Shown: positions 16,326 through 25,534 of the stretch, piece after piece
How the letters are laid out: each line of letters starts with the position of its first letter
How positions within the stretch are numbered: the first letter of the stretch is position 1
Assembly: GCA_902363395.1 (NCBI GenBank)
Contig: CABIZZ010000001.1
Location: 930,001 to 994,000, forward strand
Length of the DNA stretch: 64,000 nt
DNA from: Streptococcaceae bacterium
Lineage (GTDB): Bacteria; Bacillota; Bacilli; Lactobacillales; Streptococcaceae
Direction of reading: 5' to 3'
Notes under the pieces: generated by a model
The model's database searches: none
Told to the model about the DNA's origin: nothing
The model's input: the letters and a program-made list of their open reading frames with translations, nothing else
Position numbers and translations under genes: made by a program

Positions 16326-17423
16326 ATGGTAAGACGTCTCTTAGTGTTAGAAGATGGGACGGTTTTTGAAGGAACTGGTTTTGGAGCTGATACCTATGTC
16401 AGTGGAGAATTGGTCTTAAATTCTGCCATGACGGGTTATCAGGAGTTGATTACCGACCAGTCCTATAAGGGGCAAATATTGGCCTTTACTTTTCCAGTTA
16501 TCGGTACAACTGGGATAAACCGAGATGATTATGAATCTATTTTTCCTGGGTGTCTAGCAGTGGTAGTGCACCAATTAGCGAGTCATCCCAGTAATTGGCG
16601 CAAACAGTTATCCTTAGATGCTTATCTGAAAAAACACAATATTCCAGGGATCCAAGGAGTCGATACTCGAAAGCTGGCTAAAATTGTCACTGAACATGGA
16701 AGTATGAAGGCTACAGTGGTCAATGAAGGGGATGCGATTGAGCATATCTTAGACCAGCTCCGGGCAACCGTCTTACCTTTTGATCAAGTCCGCCAGGTGT
16801 CGACCAAAACCCCCTATGCTGCACCAGGGTTTGGTAAGAGTATCGTCTTGATCGACTTGGGCTTACGGCATTCCGTTTTGCGTCAATTGATTGCACGAGG
16901 TTGTAACGTCACGGTCGTTCCTTATTCAGTTAAATTGAAGGAATTAAAGGATTTGCAGCCAGATGGCATCATTCTATCCAGTGGTCCAGGGAATCCTCAT
17001 CATATCGATGGTATTTGCCAGGTCATTGCTAAAATCGATCCTCATATTCCGATCATGGGAATCGGCTTAGGGGCAGAATTGCTGGCCCTTGCCCATGGAG
17101 GAAGCCTCACCAAACTAAAAAGCCCTCATCGAGGACTTAACATTCCTGTAAAAGAGGTGGCTACTGGAAAAGTCGAAATCACTAGCCAGAATCACCAGTA
17201 CAACATCGAACGCGATACTCTTCCACGAGATTTTCTGATCACCCATGAGGAGCTTCATGATCACTCTATCGAGGCCTTTCGTCACCGCTATCTTCCCTTG
17301 ATCGGTGTTCTCTACCATATTGAGTCCAGCCCAGGACCAAGGGAAAGTCTCTATTTCTATGACGAATTTATGGATCTGATTGAAAGTAAATTAGACGAAA
17401 GAAGGGAGGAGTTATGGTCATGA
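16326..17423 (+). CDS. carA: carbamoyl-phosphate synthase small-chain-like protein, glutaminase Cys missing
   Basis: 365 residues, the usual CarA length, with both domains recognisable: the N-terminal CPSase domain (LEDGTVFEGTGFGA, MTGYQE, GINRDDYES, IPGIQGVDTR) and the class-I amidotransferase fold (LSSGPGNP, SQNH, SSPGP). In active CarA the nucleophile lies in GICxGHQ. Here residues 245-251 are GIGLGAE, so Cys is Gly247 and the following His and Gln are also changed. Of the triad, His331 and Glu333 (YHIESSPG) remain, but the usual Pro between them is Ile. This protein should not hydrolyse glutamine. The stop overlaps the next start as ATGA. It may be a decayed gene or a scaffold; a second, working CarA may exist elsewhere. 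Confidence 0.85.
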   Translation: MVRRLLVLEDGTVFEGTGFGADTYVSGELVLNSAMTGYQELITDQSYKGQILAFTFPVIGTTGINRDDYESIFPGCLAVVVHQLASHPSNWRKQLSLDAYLKKHNIPGIQGVDTRKLAKIVTEHGSMKATVVNEGDAIEHILDQLRATVLPFDQVRQVSTKTPYAAPGFGKSIVLIDLGLRHSVLRQLIARGCNVTVVPYSVKLKELKDLQPDGIILSSGPGNPHHIDGICQVIAKIDPHIPIMGIGLGAELLALAHGGSLTKLKSPHRGLNIPVKEVATGKVEITSQNHQYNIERDTLPRDFLITHEELHDHSIEAFRHRYLPLIGVLYHIESSPGPRESLYFYDEFMDLIESKLDERREELWS

Positions 17424-19147
17424 ATCAAGTAACGCTTTTGTGTGCAGAATCCTTCAATGATGTCAGTTTGCTTGGAGCACTCACGTCTTGTCCCTTATTA
17501 AAAGAACGTGGCTACCAGACAGAAATCCTCTATTGTGGAGACGAGAACGACGTCACCAAAGAAGCAGGAGACGCTGTTTCGGTTATTCGTTTAAAGTTGG
17601 ACAGTCTCAAAGAAGCCCTTCTAGCGACGAAAACAAAAAATTTACTGCTGTCTTTTGCGGATAAGCAAGTCCTTGGTCTTTTATTCCGATTGGAAGAAAT
17701 TGGGTTTCTCAAGGAACACAAAATCCGTATTCTAGGAACTTCGCTTAGGCAGTACCGTACCTTTTACCACCAGGCAGACCAAAAGTCATTTCTACAGGAC
17801 TTAGGTTATCAAGTTCCTTCCTCATCCTTGGTTTCGACAGTGCGAGAGGCTATTGAGTTCTCAGAGCAGATCCAATTCCCTATTGTTGTTTGGCCACTTG
17901 CCAGCAAGCATGGGCAAGGTCGTCGGATTGCTAATAACTTGGATGATTTATGTGATGCTGTCGAAAAAGGACTAGAAGTATCGCCACAGGCTCAGTGTTT
18001 GTTGGAGCTCTCAACGGTTGGTTTCAAGGAGTTGGAATACATCGTCGTCCGAGATCGTCAGGATAATTATTATCTTGCGGGAAACATTGAGAGTATCGAC
18101 CCGGTGGGGATCCATTCCAGTGATTCTTATCAAGTCATCCCAAGTCTGACGTTGACAGATACCGAGCATCAGACCTTGAGAGAGGCAGCTTTGTCTATTG
18201 TCCGGCACTTGAGACTGGTTGGAGCGACATCCATCAAGTTTGCGCTAGATCCAAAGAGTTACCAATTCTATATTCTTGAGGTCAATCCTTTTGCTTCGGA
18301 TTCCTTCTCGACCATGTCCATGGCCTTAGGTTATTCGATTTACTACCAGGCCTTATGCTTAAAATTAGGCGACCACCTTTTGGACCTTCCTCATCCTACG
18401 ATGAAGGGTCTTACAGCCCTGTTTGAACCTACTCTAGATCGTATTTTCTTTAAACTACCCGTCTTTCCAATGGAAAAGGTGACAAAAGTTCTCAATACAC
18501 AAATTCATTCAGTTGGTGAAATTCATGGTTTTGGTAGTAGTTTGGAAGAAGCCTATCAGCAAGCTGTTGAAAATTTCGGTTCGAATCAATGGCCTAAGCA
18601 TATTCTAAAAGAGATTTCGGACGATGAACTCATCCAACGGATCGCCAAACGAATGCCATATCGCTTTTCATCTATCTTAGAAGCTTTTCATCGAGGCTTC
18701 GAAAGGGAAGAAGTGAGTGACCTGAGTCGAATGGATCCGTTCTATCTCCAGTTTTTATATAATCTTTACTTGTATGAGCGACAAGAGAAGGAGCAACTAT
18801 GTCCTGAGCTAAAATTACGTTCTTTGGATTTAACAGCTGGATTCGGTCAAGTTGGTGAAAAGGTTTCTTACTATAATTCGATCTGTGGCGAAGATGAGGT
18901 GCCAGATTGGAGTCAATGGAGCTTATTGGTTGATCAAGGCGCTCCAGAAGATTCGAGCCAGATTCTTAGACTGATAGATTGCTTGAAGCAGGAGCATGAA
19001 AAGGGAAGAAAAGTAGCCCTTCTGACACATCGTCCTTTTGCAGGACATGAAGCAGATACTTGCTTGCGAATCCCTCTCTCAATTTATGAGACTTACCAAA
19101 ACCAGATTAACAGCCAGTTTGGTCAGGTAGTATATTTGGATGAATAG
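17420..19147 (+). CDS. carB: truncated, degenerate carbamoyl-phosphate synthase large-chain-like protein
   Basis: 575 residues against about 1060 for CarB. It matches only the first half: pre-ATP-grasp (1-125), ATP-grasp (126-400, with VPSSSLVSTVREAIEF, DPVGIHSSDS, ILEVNP) and the oligomerisation helices (DLSRMDPFYLQFLYNLYL), then stops inside the pre-ATP-grasp part of the second half. By my alignment to E. coli CarB, ATP-site residues Arg129, Arg169, Glu215, Gln285, Arg303 and Arg306 are Gln121, Trp158, Ile208, Lys273, Phe291 and Asp294; Glu299 and Asn301 remain. The Gly-rich loop is also lost. Catalysis is very unlikely. I start at ATG 17420, 8 bases after GGGAGGAG; it overlaps the carA-like stop by 4 bases. 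Confidence 0.85.
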   Translation: MNQVTLLCAESFNDVSLLGALTSCPLLKERGYQTEILYCGDENDVTKEAGDAVSVIRLKLDSLKEALLATKTKNLLLSFADKQVLGLLFRLEEIGFLKEHKIRILGTSLRQYRTFYHQADQKSFLQDLGYQVPSSSLVSTVREAIEFSEQIQFPIVVWPLASKHGQGRRIANNLDDLCDAVEKGLEVSPQAQCLLELSTVGFKELEYIVVRDRQDNYYLAGNIESIDPVGIHSSDSYQVIPSLTLTDTEHQTLREAALSIVRHLRLVGATSIKFALDPKSYQFYILEVNPFASDSFSTMSMALGYSIYYQALCLKLGDHLLDLPHPTMKGLTALFEPTLDRIFFKLPVFPMEKVTKVLNTQIHSVGEIHGFGSSLEEAYQQAVENFGSNQWPKHILKEISDDELIQRIAKRMPYRFSSILEAFHRGFEREEVSDLSRMDPFYLQFLYNLYLYERQEKEQLCPELKLRSLDLTAGFGQVGEKVSYYNSICGEDEVPDWSQWSLLVDQGAPEDSSQILRLIDCLKQEHEKGRKVALLTHRPFAGHEADTCLRIPLSIYETYQNQINSQFGQVVYLDE

Positions 19148-19151
19148 AATA

Positions 19152-19186
19152 AGAGCTTCGGTCAAGATAACCGAAGCTCTTTGTTT
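19152..19186 (+). terminator. terminator of the pyr operon (bidirectional)
   Basis: AGAGCTTCGGT (19152-19162) pairs perfectly with ACCGAAGCTCT (19170-19180) and is followed by TTGTTT. The convergent pepT operon ends beside it. Confidence 0.8.
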
Positions 19187-19202
19187 AATTCAATAGTGTG
19201 AA

Positions 19203-20423
19203 TTAGAAATGGCTAACAATTCCGATGATGGTATCCACTGCACGTTCCATGGTTTGTAGGCTGATATATTCAAAGCGACCATGCATATTTTCGCCACCAG
19301 CAAAAAGGTTTGGAGTTGGAATTCCCATGAAGGAAATCTTAGAACCGTCTGTACCACCGCGGATTGGTTCAATAATAGGAGTAATGCCTAGATCTTCCAT
19401 GACTTCCTTAGCCAGGTTGACTGGTGTCATGTCTTTCTCGATGACTTGTTTCATGTTATAGTACTGGTCTTTAAGGTTCAAGAGAACACGTTCAGCACCA
19501 AGTTCTTGGTTCATCTTGCTTGCGATGTCTTCCATCATGGCTTTACGGGCTTCAAAGTTCTCTGTTTCGAAGTCACGGATAATGTAGCTAGCATGCGCTT
19601 CCTCAACAGTCCCCTCGATATTCATTAAATGGAAGAAGCCTTGGTAGCCATCTGTTTTTTCAGGGCGGTCTTCTTCAGGGAGTTGATTGTGGAAGTCAAT
19701 GGCTAACTGGAGAGCATTGACCATTTGGTTCTTAGCAGTACCTGGGTGCACATTGCGCCCTTTAAAGGTAATTTCAGCTCCTGCAGCAGAGAAGGTTTCG
19801 TATTGCAATTCACCAAGAGGACCACCGTCCACTGTATAAGCGAAGTCTACATTGAAATCTTCTGCATCAAACTTATCTGCTCCGACTCCGATTTCTTCAT
19901 CTGGTCCAAAGCCAACTCGGATTTCGCAGTGTTTGATTTCTGGATGAGCATTCAAATATTCGATAGCTGTCATAATCTCAGCAATCCCTGATTTGTCATC
20001 TGCACCAAGAAGGGTCGTACCGTCAGTTGTAATCAAGGTTTGACCTTTGTAGTTATGGAGGTTAGCAAAATCAGCTGGATCTAGTGAATAACCAGAATCA
20101 CCAAGAGGAATAGCGCCACCATCATAGTTTTCGATGACTTGAGGGCTGATATTCTCAGCATTAAAGTCAGCTGTATCCATATGAGAGATAAAGCCAATCT
20201 TTCGGGTGAGACTTGGATCGTTTGCTGGTAGCGTTCCGATAGCAAAACCATTTGGAAGGTAGTAGACATTCTGAAGTCCAACTCGTTCCATTTCAGGAAG
20301 CAGTACATTCTTTGCAAATTCTACTTGAGAAGGTGTACTAGGAGTTGTTGTTGAAGTCTCATCAGAGCGAGTGTTGACTTTGACATAGGTTAAAAAACGT
20401 TCTAATAATGTTGGGTATTTCAT
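19203..20423 (-). CDS. pepT: peptidase T (tripeptide aminopeptidase)
   Basis: 406 residues, the standard PepT length. This M20 zinc enzyme removes N-terminal residues from tripeptides in the cytoplasm. Metal-site motifs seen: SHMDTAD (first His/Asp), [12 protein letters not shown] (bridging Asp), [12 protein letters not shown] (Glu pair), and the C-terminal [12 protein letters not shown] and HGRFEY. The dimerisation lid lies at about 210-320. It is the last gene of a minus-strand operon, 14 bases after the HAD phosphatase gene. Confidence 0.97.
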   Translation of the reverse strand: MKYPTLLERFLTYVKVNTRSDETSTTTPSTPSQVEFAKNVLLPEMERVGLQNVYYLPNGFAIGTLPANDPSLTRKIGFISHMDTADFNAENISPQVIENYDGGAIPLGDSGYSLDPADFANLHNYKGQTLITTDGTTLLGADDKSGIAEIMTAIEYLNAHPEIKHCEIRVGFGPDEEIGVGADKFDAEDFNVDFAYTVDGGPLGELQYETFSAAGAEITFKGRNVHPGTAKNQMVNALQLAIDFHNQLPEEDRPEKTDGYQGFFHLMNIEGTVEEAHASYIIRDFETENFEARKAMMEDIASKMNQELGAERVLLNLKDQYYNMKQVIEKDMTPVNLAKEVMEDLGITPIIEPIRGGTDGSKISFMGIPTPNLFAGGENMHGRFEYISLQTMERAVDTIIGIVSHF

Positions 20424-20437
20424 TTGTTTTTCCTTTT

Positions 20438-21256
20438 CTAATTCTGTGCTTGTAAAACATATCGCATGATAGCAATAGCGACACCGTCTTCTTCGTTAGA
20501 AGTGGTAGTGACATCAGCCAAGGCTTTGATAGCAGCTGGAGCATTGCCCATAGCAACTCCAAGACCCGCGTACTCAATCATTTCAATATCGTTGTTCTCA
20601 TCGCCGATAGCCATGACCTCTTGCCTTGGTATGCCCAAGTATTCAGCCAGTGCCTTTAAGCCGGTCGCTTTATTTACCCCTTTAGGAAGGATCTCAAATA
20701 GGATCGGTTGGGAGCGAATAGTGTGGAAGCGCTGGGCTAATACTTCTTCATAGGTTTCTTGAAAGACATCAATCTGCTCTTTCTGATCGATAAACATTCC
20801 TTGGAAAATTGGTTGTGCCTCAAGAATTTCTTCTAGGCCAAGTGACACGGGGACTGCAGAAACGATGCTAGCATCCATTTTAGCTATTTCAGAAGGTTCC
20901 TGATTCAAAATGATATAACGATTTAAATCGAATAAGCTTAATTGAGGATGAATCTCCTGAGTCAGTTGATCGAGATAAACCAAATCTTCTTCAGATATGG
21001 CATCATAACTGATGACGGACCAATCTGATGATTTGACAGTTGTACAACCGTTGTTAATCACGGAGTAGGAGTGGTTACTTTTGAAGCCAATTTCTTCAAA
21101 AATTGGACGAACACCAGAGAGAGGGCGACCTGTACAGATGACGACGTGTACACCAGCAGCTTCAGCATCCAAAAGAGCCTGCTTATTAGCAGGACTAATG
21201 GTTTTGTCTGGTGATAAAAGGGTCCCATCTAAATCAATAGCAACTAATCGAATCAT
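20438..21256 (-). CDS. Cof-type HAD-IIB sugar-phosphatase-like hydrolase
   Basis: 272 residues. Motif [13 protein letters not shown], motif [12 protein letters not shown], the conserved Lys in [13 protein letters not shown] and motif [15 protein letters not shown] are all intact, with a IIB cap in the middle. Cof proteins dephosphorylate sugar phosphates and cofactors; substrates are broad. Its start overlaps the stop of the upstream regulator gene by four bases (ATGA), so the two are translationally coupled. Confidence 0.93.
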   Translation of the reverse strand: MIRLVAIDLDGTLLSPDKTISPANKQALLDAEAAGVHVVICTGRPLSGVRPIFEEIGFKSNHSYSVINNGCTTVKSSDWSVISYDAISEEDLVYLDQLTQEIHPQLSLFDLNRYIILNQEPSEIAKMDASIVSAVPVSLGLEEILEAQPIFQGMFIDQKEQIDVFQETYEEVLAQRFHTIRSQPILFEILPKGVNKATGLKALAEYLGIPRQEVMAIGDENNDIEMIEYAGLGVAMGNAPAAIKALADVTTTSNEEDGVAIAIMRYVLQAQN

Positions 21257-22005
21257 AGCTCGTCCTCCTTAGCTGGTAGAAAGCTAGCAATGACTTTTCC
21301 GATGACTCTCGGTTCCTCTTCTAAAGGAATAATCTTATCACTATACTTTTTATTGAGGGATACGAGACGAATCCCTTGTGCTTCACGAAAGACACGCTTG
21401 ATCAAGGTTTGCCCGTCGTACTCAATAGCATAGATGGCACCAGCAGTATCGTAGAAAGTTTGCTTGATTAGGGCAACAGATCCCTTTGGATATTTAGGTT
21501 CCAGCGAGTCTGTATGAATCCAAAGTGCCAGATCATAGGCCAGTTTTTGATCAAACCAAACCAAATCTCCTTTAGAAGCACTTTGACTTGCAGCATAACT
21601 GTCGAAGACCGTATATGGTGTGTATTTCTTCTCGATACGTTTCCGTTCAGCCTGTAAAACCAACAAGCGATTGGCTTCCTCTAAGAGTGAATCTTGAAAA
21701 TCCTCATCCAGTTGCTTATAGATAAACTCAATCTTAGAATCCTCCAAGGTATCTGGTTGTCCATAACGAGGATCTAGGTCAGAGATGGGGATTTCAAAGA
21801 AGCTAGCAATCTTTTCTAAGTTCTCACTGACTGGGAGAGAAGTCCCTTTTACATAGCCAGTCAAAGTACTAGCTGGGATACCAGTAGTACGAGATAAATC
21901 GACCTGTTTCTTATTTTGAACCTTTAATAGTTCTCTTATTTTTTCGGAAATAATGAGCAAAGCCTCTTTATCTTGTGGGCTTGCTTTTCCACGTCCTCTT
22001 GCCAA
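21253..22005 (-). CDS. hdiR: HdiR/LexA-like repressor (XRE DNA-binding domain plus S24 peptidase domain)
   Basis: 250 residues from a TTG start at 22005. The N-terminal helix-turn-helix (KKQVDLSRTTGIPASTLTGY) binds DNA. The C-terminal S24 domain has the Ser in TDSLEPKYPKGSVALI and the Lys in GQTLIKRVF, the catalytic dyad of self-cleaving repressors such as lactococcal HdiR. The hinge reads AASQSASKGD, with no clear Ala-Gly, so the cleavage site is uncertain. AAGGAGGT (22020-22013) is 7-8 bases from TTG 22005, but overlaps the GTG at 22014, which I therefore reject. It should control the DNA-damage or stress response and itself. Confidence 0.82.
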   Translation of the reverse strand: MARGRGKASPQDKEALLIISEKIRELLKVQNKKQVDLSRTTGIPASTLTGYVKGTSLPVSENLEKIASFFEIPISDLDPRYGQPDTLEDSKIEFIYKQLDEDFQDSLLEEANRLLVLQAERKRIEKKYTPYTVFDSYAASQSASKGDLVWFDQKLAYDLALWIHTDSLEPKYPKGSVALIKQTFYDTAGAIYAIEYDGQTLIKRVFREAQGIRLVSLNKKYSDKIIPLEEEPRVIGKVIASFLPAKEDEL

Positions 22006-22029
22006 GAGCTTCACCTCCTTTTACATTAC

Positions 22030-22063
22030 AATTCATTATAGCGAATTAAATCGAAAAAGTAAA
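22030..22063 (-). promoter_or_regulatory. hdiR promoter with overlapping inverted repeat
   Basis: Minus-strand TTTACT (22063-22058), 17 bases, TATAAT (22040-22035). The inverted repeat AATTC-N8-GAATT (22030-22047) covers the -10. A second palindrome, AATTCGAATT (22095-22104), lies upstream, and GAATTAAAT occurs at 22043 and 22101. This is a good candidate for autoregulation. Confidence 0.6.
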
Positions 22064-22204
22064 TAGAAATCCTTTATTGTTCATTAAATATTTCAATTCG
22101 AATTAAATAGTACAAACAAATAATCTGTTAATATATTCCTGGTGCTTGATTTTTTTAGGAATAAGGCATAAAATAAATAAAAAAGACTTCATGGAGGTAG
22201 AAGT

Positions 22205-22642
22205 ATGATTCGGACTGTTCAAATTAAAGATGCAGGTCAAATTCGTGATTTGTGCCACCAAGCATTGGGGTATGATTCAACCCTTGAGAAAGTGGCAGCT
22301 CAGATTGATAAATTTAATCAGCCAGATTCGGGTCACTTTTGCTTTGTTTACGAAGAGGGACAAACAGGCCATATTCTTGGTTATGTGGAAGCGGAAGTCT
22401 ATGAAAGCCTCTATAGTGATGCTGGTCTGAATATTTTAGGACTTGCGGTTTTTCCATCTGCTCAAGGACGTGGGATCGGTCGCCAATTGATGGAACGAGT
22501 TGAAGAACTTGCCAAAAGCAAGCATTATGCTTTTATCCGTTTAAATTCTGCCTCTCATCGAAAAGAAGCTCATGTCTTTTACGAACGGATTGGATATGAG
22601 GGTAATAAAACGCAGAAGCGATTTTTGAAAATAATGAATTAA
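22205..22642 (+). CDS. GNAT-family N-acetyltransferase
   Basis: 145 residues. Motif A is AVFPSAQGRGIGRQLMERVE (Q/RxxGxG), and motif B is in HVFYERIGY. The C-terminal NKTQKRFLK is seen in small-molecule acetyltransferases. GGAGGT lies 6 bases before ATG 22205. It is divergent from hdiR and shares its upstream region, so it may also fall under that repressor. The substrate is unknown. Confidence 0.85.
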   Translation: MIRTVQIKDAGQIRDLCHQALGYDSTLEKVAAQIDKFNQPDSGHFCFVYEEGQTGHILGYVEAEVYESLYSDAGLNILGLAVFPSAQGRGIGRQLMERVEELAKSKHYAFIRLNSASHRKEAHVFYERIGYEGNKTQKRFLKIMN

Positions 22643-22666
22643 GATAGGCAAAGGCCTATCTTTTTT
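22642..22666 (+). terminator. terminator after acetyltransferase gene
   Basis: AGATAGGC-aaag-GCCTATCT followed by TTTTTG. The lepA promoter (TGT-TATAAT, 22666-22674) starts inside its T-run. Confidence 0.8.
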
Positions 22667-22674
22667 GTTATAAT
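22666..22674 (+). promoter_or_regulatory. lepA extended -10 promoter
   Basis: TGT-TATAAT, a perfect extended -10 with no clear -35. Confidence 0.55.
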
Positions 22675-22708
22675 GAAGAGTACGATTAAATTTACTAGGA
22701 AGATGATT

Positions 22709-24535
22709 ATGCCAAATTTTGAAGAATTAAAAAAACGACAAGAGAAGATTCGGAACTTCTCGATCATCGCCCATATTGACCACGGAAAGTCAACCTTGGC
22801 CGATCGAATTTTAGAAAAAACCGAAACCGTATCTAGTCGGGAGATGCAAGCCCAACTTTTAGATAGTATGGACTTGGAACGGGAACGTGGGATTACCATT
22901 AAGCTGAACGCCATCGAGTTGAACTACACAGCTAAAGATGGGGAAACCTATATCTTCCACTTGATTGACACACCAGGACACGTGGACTTTACCTATGAGG
23001 TTTCGCGGTCGCTAGCTGCCTGTGAAGGTGCCATTCTCGTAGTAGATGCCGCTCAAGGGATTGAAGCCCAGACCCTAGCCAATGTTTACTTAGCGCTGGA
23101 CAATGATTTGGAAATCCTGCCAGTCATTAATAAGATTGACTTGCCAGCTGCAGATCCAGAACGGGTGCGCACAGAAGTAGAAGATGTCATCGGTCTAGAT
23201 GCTAGCGAGGCAGTCCTAGCCTCTGCCAAGGCTGGTATCGGGATTGAAGAAATTTTGGAGCAGATCGTTGAGAAAGTTCCAGCACCGACTGGGGATGTAG
23301 AAGCTCCTCTTCAAGCCTTGATCTTTGACTCTGTTTATGATGCCTATCGTGGAGTAATCCTTCAGGTCCGAGTGGTTAATGGAATGGTCAAACCAGGCGA
23401 TAAGATCCAGCTCATGAGCAATGGCAAGACCTTTGATGTCACAGAAGTTGGGATCTTTACTCCTAAAGCAGTTGGACGTGATTTCCTTGCGACGGGAGAC
23501 GTTGGCTATATTGCGGCCTCTATCAAGACTGTTGCGGATACCCGCGTCGGGGATACGGTGACTCTAGCGACCAATCCAGCAAGTGAGCCACTTCATGGAT
23601 ACAAGCAAATGAATCCAATGGTCTTTGCCGGTCTTTACCCAATTGAATCTAACAAATACAATGATCTTCGGGAAGCCTTGGAAAAATTGCAATTGAATGA
23701 CGCTAGTCTACAATTTGAACCGGAAACTTCTCAAGCTCTTGGATTTGGTTTCCGTTGTGGTTTCTTGGGACTTCTTCATATGGACGTTATTCAGGAGCGC
23801 TTGGAACGTGAGTTCAATATTGACTTGATCATGACAGCACCGTCTGTAATCTACAAGGTCAATTTGACAGATGGAGAAGCACTGGATGTCTCAAATCCTT
23901 CTGAGTTTCCAGATCCAACCAAGATCGCTTCGATCGAAGAACCGTATGTCAAAGCACAAATCATGGTGCCGCAAGAGTTTGTCGGGGCTGTGATGGAATT
24001 GGCTCAACGGAAACGCGGTGATTTTGTGACCATGGATTACATCGATGAAAATCGGGTGAATGTCATTTATCAAATCCCACTGGCGGAAATTGTCTTTGAT
24101 TTCTTTGATAAATTGAAATCTTCTACTCGTGGCTATGCTAGCTTTGACTATGAGTTGTCTGAATACCGTCCATCTAAATTGGTTAAAATGGATATCCTTC
24201 TCAATGGCGATACCGTCGATGCCCTCAGCTTTATCGTTCACAAGGACTTTGCCTATGAACGTGGTAAGTTGATCGTTGAGAAACTCAAGAAGATTATCCC
24301 TCGTCAACAGTTTGAAGTGCCTATCCAAGCAGCCATCGGTCATAAGATCGTGGCCCGTACAGATATCAAGGCCCTTCGTAAGAACGTCTTGGCCAAGTGT
24401 TATGGTGGGGACGTCTCACGGAAACGTAAGCTTCTTGAAAAACAAAAAGCTGGTAAGAAACGGATGAAAGCCATCGGTTCGGTAGAAGTACCGCAGGAAG
24501 CCTTCTTGTCAGTTCTATCAATGGATGAGGAGTAA
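22709..24535 (+). CDS. lepA: elongation factor 4 (back-translocating GTPase)
   Basis: 608 residues, the usual LepA length. G1 motif [11 protein letters not shown]2 RERGITIK, G3 DTPGHVDF and G4 NKIDLP are intact, followed by domains II and III and the LepA-specific C-terminal domain (RKKLLEKQ-like [16 protein letters not shown]). It acts on stalled ribosomes and in initiation/assembly. The start is ATG 22709, with AGGAAG before it, rather than an upstream ATG at 22673 within the promoter. Confidence 0.97.
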   Translation: MPNFEELKKRQEKIRNFSIIAHIDHGKSTLADRILEKTETVSSREMQAQLLDSMDLERERGITIKLNAIELNYTAKDGETYIFHLIDTPGHVDFTYEVSRSLAACEGAILVVDAAQGIEAQTLANVYLALDNDLEILPVINKIDLPAADPERVRTEVEDVIGLDASEAVLASAKAGIGIEEILEQIVEKVPAPTGDVEAPLQALIFDSVYDAYRGVILQVRVVNGMVKPGDKIQLMSNGKTFDVTEVGIFTPKAVGRDFLATGDVGYIAASIKTVADTRVGDTVTLATNPASEPLHGYKQMNPMVFAGLYPIESNKYNDLREALEKLQLNDASLQFEPETSQALGFGFRCGFLGLLHMDVIQERLEREFNIDLIMTAPSVIYKVNLTDGEALDVSNPSEFPDPTKIASIEEPYVKAQIMVPQEFVGAVMELAQRKRGDFVTMDYIDENRVNVIYQIPLAEIVFDFFDKLKSSTRGYASFDYELSEYRPSKLVKMDILLNGDTVDALSFIVHKDFAYERGKLIVEKLKKIIPRQQFEVPIQAAIGHKIVARTDIKALRKNVLAKCYGGDVSRKRKLLEKQKAGKKRMKAIGSVEVPQEAFLSVLSMDEE

Positions 24536-24563
24536 GCTTCTCTCTGAAATAATCGAACAAGTC

Positions 24564-24590
24564 AAACGTCCCGCTAGGGGCGTTTTTCTA
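24564..24590 (+). terminator. lepA terminator
   Basis: AAACG-T-CCC, loop GCTA, GGG-G-CGTTT, then TTC. Confidence 0.7.
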
Positions 24591-24610
24591 TCGGACTAGA
24601 CAAATAGCGC

Positions 24611-24639
24611 TTTCAAATCTTCATTGAACGTGATAAACT
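24611..24639 (+). promoter_or_regulatory. promoter of lipoprotein gene 24675
   Basis: TTTCAA, 17 bases, TAAACT. The spacer contains TTGAACGTGATAAA, a 14-base string also present in the rimM promoter. Confidence 0.45.
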
Positions 24640-24674
24640 AGAGGTATCGAAATCCATCACAAAGGAGAGGAAAG

Positions 24675-25334
24675 ATGAAAAATAAGTTCCTACTAGCGAC
24701 CGTCTCGGTCTTATCAGCTGTTGCTCTTGTAGCTTGTAGCACACCTAAAAAAGAGTCTAGAAAACCATTGTCATCTGAATCTAGTTCCACTGAGGTGGTA
24801 AAAAAGAGTAAAAAATCCTCTAGTAAAAAGACTTCTAGCAAGGTAGAATCAAAATCATCGGATGATACCAAGAGTTCTGTCGAAACCAAACGGGTTGGTT
24901 CTGCAGATTATGGTTATATCGATATCCCAAGCAAGTGGATTAAATTTACAGATATAGATGGTGGAGACAGCATTCAATTTACGGATGGAAGTGCCTACAA
25001 CATCGTTACCATGAACGGGTATACCAAAGAGAAAGCAAATGTCGGTGAAGGGGAAGTCTTTAACGCAGAGTTGATTGCGAACCGAATTGCTTACTATTGG
25101 AATGACAATAAAGAAGTAGAGAAAATGTGGGGAGCGAAGACCACTGTATCAGGGAATGAAGCCTTGCAGCTGAATATTATTCTTAAATCCGGACAGTACG
25201 TCATTACTTGGGTCTTCCAAAAGGATGATAAGGTATACTTGATGTCTTTTGAAGGGGATCCAGAGACCTTGGCTCAATTCATTCCTTACATTGAGGAAAC
25301 TTGGAGTTTGGATGAAAAAGGTCCAAAAGCCTAA
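24675..25334 (+). CDS. lipoprotein, paralogue of 25618
   Basis: 219 residues. A lipoprotein signal (MKNKFLLATVSVLSAVALVAC) ends at the lipobox LVAC, so Cys21 is lipidated and anchors it on the outer face of the membrane. A Ser/Lys-rich spacer (about 22-70) is followed by a globular domain starting GSADYGYIDIPSKW and ending TLAQFIPYIEETWSLD, which looks like a ligand- or wall-binding fold of unknown role. GGAGAGGAAAG precedes the ATG. About 50 percent similar over the globular part to the next gene, so the two arose by tandem duplication. Confidence 0.82.
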   Translation: MKNKFLLATVSVLSAVALVACSTPKKESRKPLSSESSSTEVVKKSKKSSSKKTSSKVESKSSDDTKSSVETKRVGSADYGYIDIPSKWIKFTDIDGGDSIQFTDGSAYNIVTMNGYTKEKANVGEGEVFNAELIANRIAYYWNDNKEVEKMWGAKTTVSGNEALQLNIILKSGQYVITWVFQKDDKVYLMSFEGDPETLAQFIPYIEETWSLDEKGPKA

Positions 25335-25493
25335 TGCATTCGTGAGGAAGTTGGTTTCATTGTCACCAATTTTTAATACATGATAGAATACGATTTAGAC
25401 GCTGTCATTAAGTTCTATTTCTTGGAACAAATAATTTCTTACAACCTGGTTAGCAAAGAACATCTCAGGTTGTATATCCTTAAGAAAGCAGGG

Positions 25494-25534
25494 ACTAATT
25501 CAAACAGTTCATCAGTTTGAATTAGTTCTTTTTT
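25494..25534 (+). terminator. strong terminator between the lipoprotein genes
   Basis: A 12-bp perfect stem, ACTAATTCAAAC / GTTTGAATTAGT, then TCTTTTTTT. A second hairpin (ACAACCTG 25441-25448 with CAGGTTGT 25466-25473) lies just before it. Nothing else was found in the gap 25335-25617. Confidence 0.85.

Noticed and set aside
22012..22014. GTG start for the hdiR-like gene
   Set aside because: It overlaps the Shine-Dalgarno AAGGAGGT; the TTG at 22005 is correctly spaced.
25335..25500. T-box or known riboswitch
   Set aside because: No T-box motif (AGGGTGGnACCGCG) or other known aptamer core could be seen.
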